Origin: Sperchopsis tessellata
Taxonomy: Eukaryota > Arthropoda > Insecta > Coleoptera > Hydrophilidae
Assembly (NCBI GenBank): GCA_033557685.1
Contig: JAWQRN010000011.1
Coordinates: 1 to 57,965 of the forward strand
Direction: 5' to 3'
Length of the DNA stretch: 57,965 nucleotides
Within the stretch, counting starts at the first letter, position 1, and each line of letters starts with the position of its first letter. The position numbers and the translations under genes are program-made. This document shows positions 57,784 through 57,965 of the stretch, in pieces. The notes under the pieces are model-generated. The model had not been told where the DNA came from, made no database searches, and was given only the letters and a program-made list of their open reading frames with translations.

Positions 57784-57965
57784 GATGTTCGTATTTTAGG
57801 TATGAATGGTACTGGACATATTGACTCCGGGGCTAAGCAAAGTGTTGTGGGCAAATCCCATTTTAAGCGCCTCCAGGAAAAAGGTCAAACTTTCCAGGAG
57901 CAACTGGTCACAATAAAATTAGCAGATGGTTCAACGAAACGGGACAATGTGCTCATTACTACGGT
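57784..57965 (+). pseudogene. Retropepsin-type protease, start of pol (cut by window end)
   Basis: In the same frame as gag after the TAG, the sequence reads ILGMNGTGHIDSGAKQSVVG, with the DSGA active-site motif of retroviral-type aspartic proteases. LADGSTKRDNVLITT follows. The window ends within the domain. Confidence 0.7.

Overview
The window looks like a piece of an insect nuclear chromosome. It is AT-rich, its genes have GT-AG introns, and it carries arthropod-type proteins and a dense, layered load of transposable elements. I cannot name the order or species. Most of the sequence is non-coding. I found no bacterial-style operons, CRISPR arrays, rRNA or tRNA genes.

Five host genes can be supported. 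From left to right they are: an SLX9/FAM207A ribosome-biogenesis protein (minus, 756-1376); a small SANT/Myb-like protein resembling snRNA-activating complex subunit 2 (minus, 8455-9066); the proteasome beta-6 subunit PSMB1 (plus, two exons, 24036-28880); MBF1/EDF1 (minus, two coding exons 12.3 kb apart, 32793-45543); and a five-coding-exon C2H2 protein of the Pep ('zinc finger protein on ecdysone puffs') type (plus, 47871-55158). For the three intron-containing genes I joined the exons across GT-AG junctions. In each case the reading phase is kept and the length suits the family. The genes are unrelated housekeeping functions with no shared pathway. MBF1 and Pep are divergently arranged about 2 kb apart.

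Much of the remaining sequence that can be classified is old mobile DNA. At 2-8 kb there are relics of a LINE reverse transcriptase, a piggyBac element, an RNase H-bearing LINE and a ZMYM1-like hAT. At 11-14 kb two LINE fragments abut, and one is split by a TA-flanked pogo-type miniature element. At 16-17 kb a 120-bp tandem array is split by a solo LTR with a 4-bp target duplication. At 18-24 kb a long minus-strand LINE (ORF1 zinc-knuckle region, endonuclease) is split by a 2,550-bp hAT element with an exact 8-bp duplication, and that hAT itself carries a 48-bp insertion. The PSMB1 intron holds one LINE inside another. The MBF1 intron holds a mariner relic, degraded reverse-transcriptase fragments and tandem duplications. 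The right end enters a decayed Ty3/gypsy-type element (LTR, primer site, gag, protease).

No undescribed multi-gene system is evident. The best leads are small: a dispersed repeat family with a hammerhead-like GACGAAAC box, a perfect 23-bp inverted repeat between MBF1 and Pep, a precursor-miRNA-sized hairpin in a Pep intron, a 20-bp motif shared by the PSMB1 promoter region and a possible unannotated exon region near 14.3-14.7 kb, and the nested insertions, which give a relative chronology.
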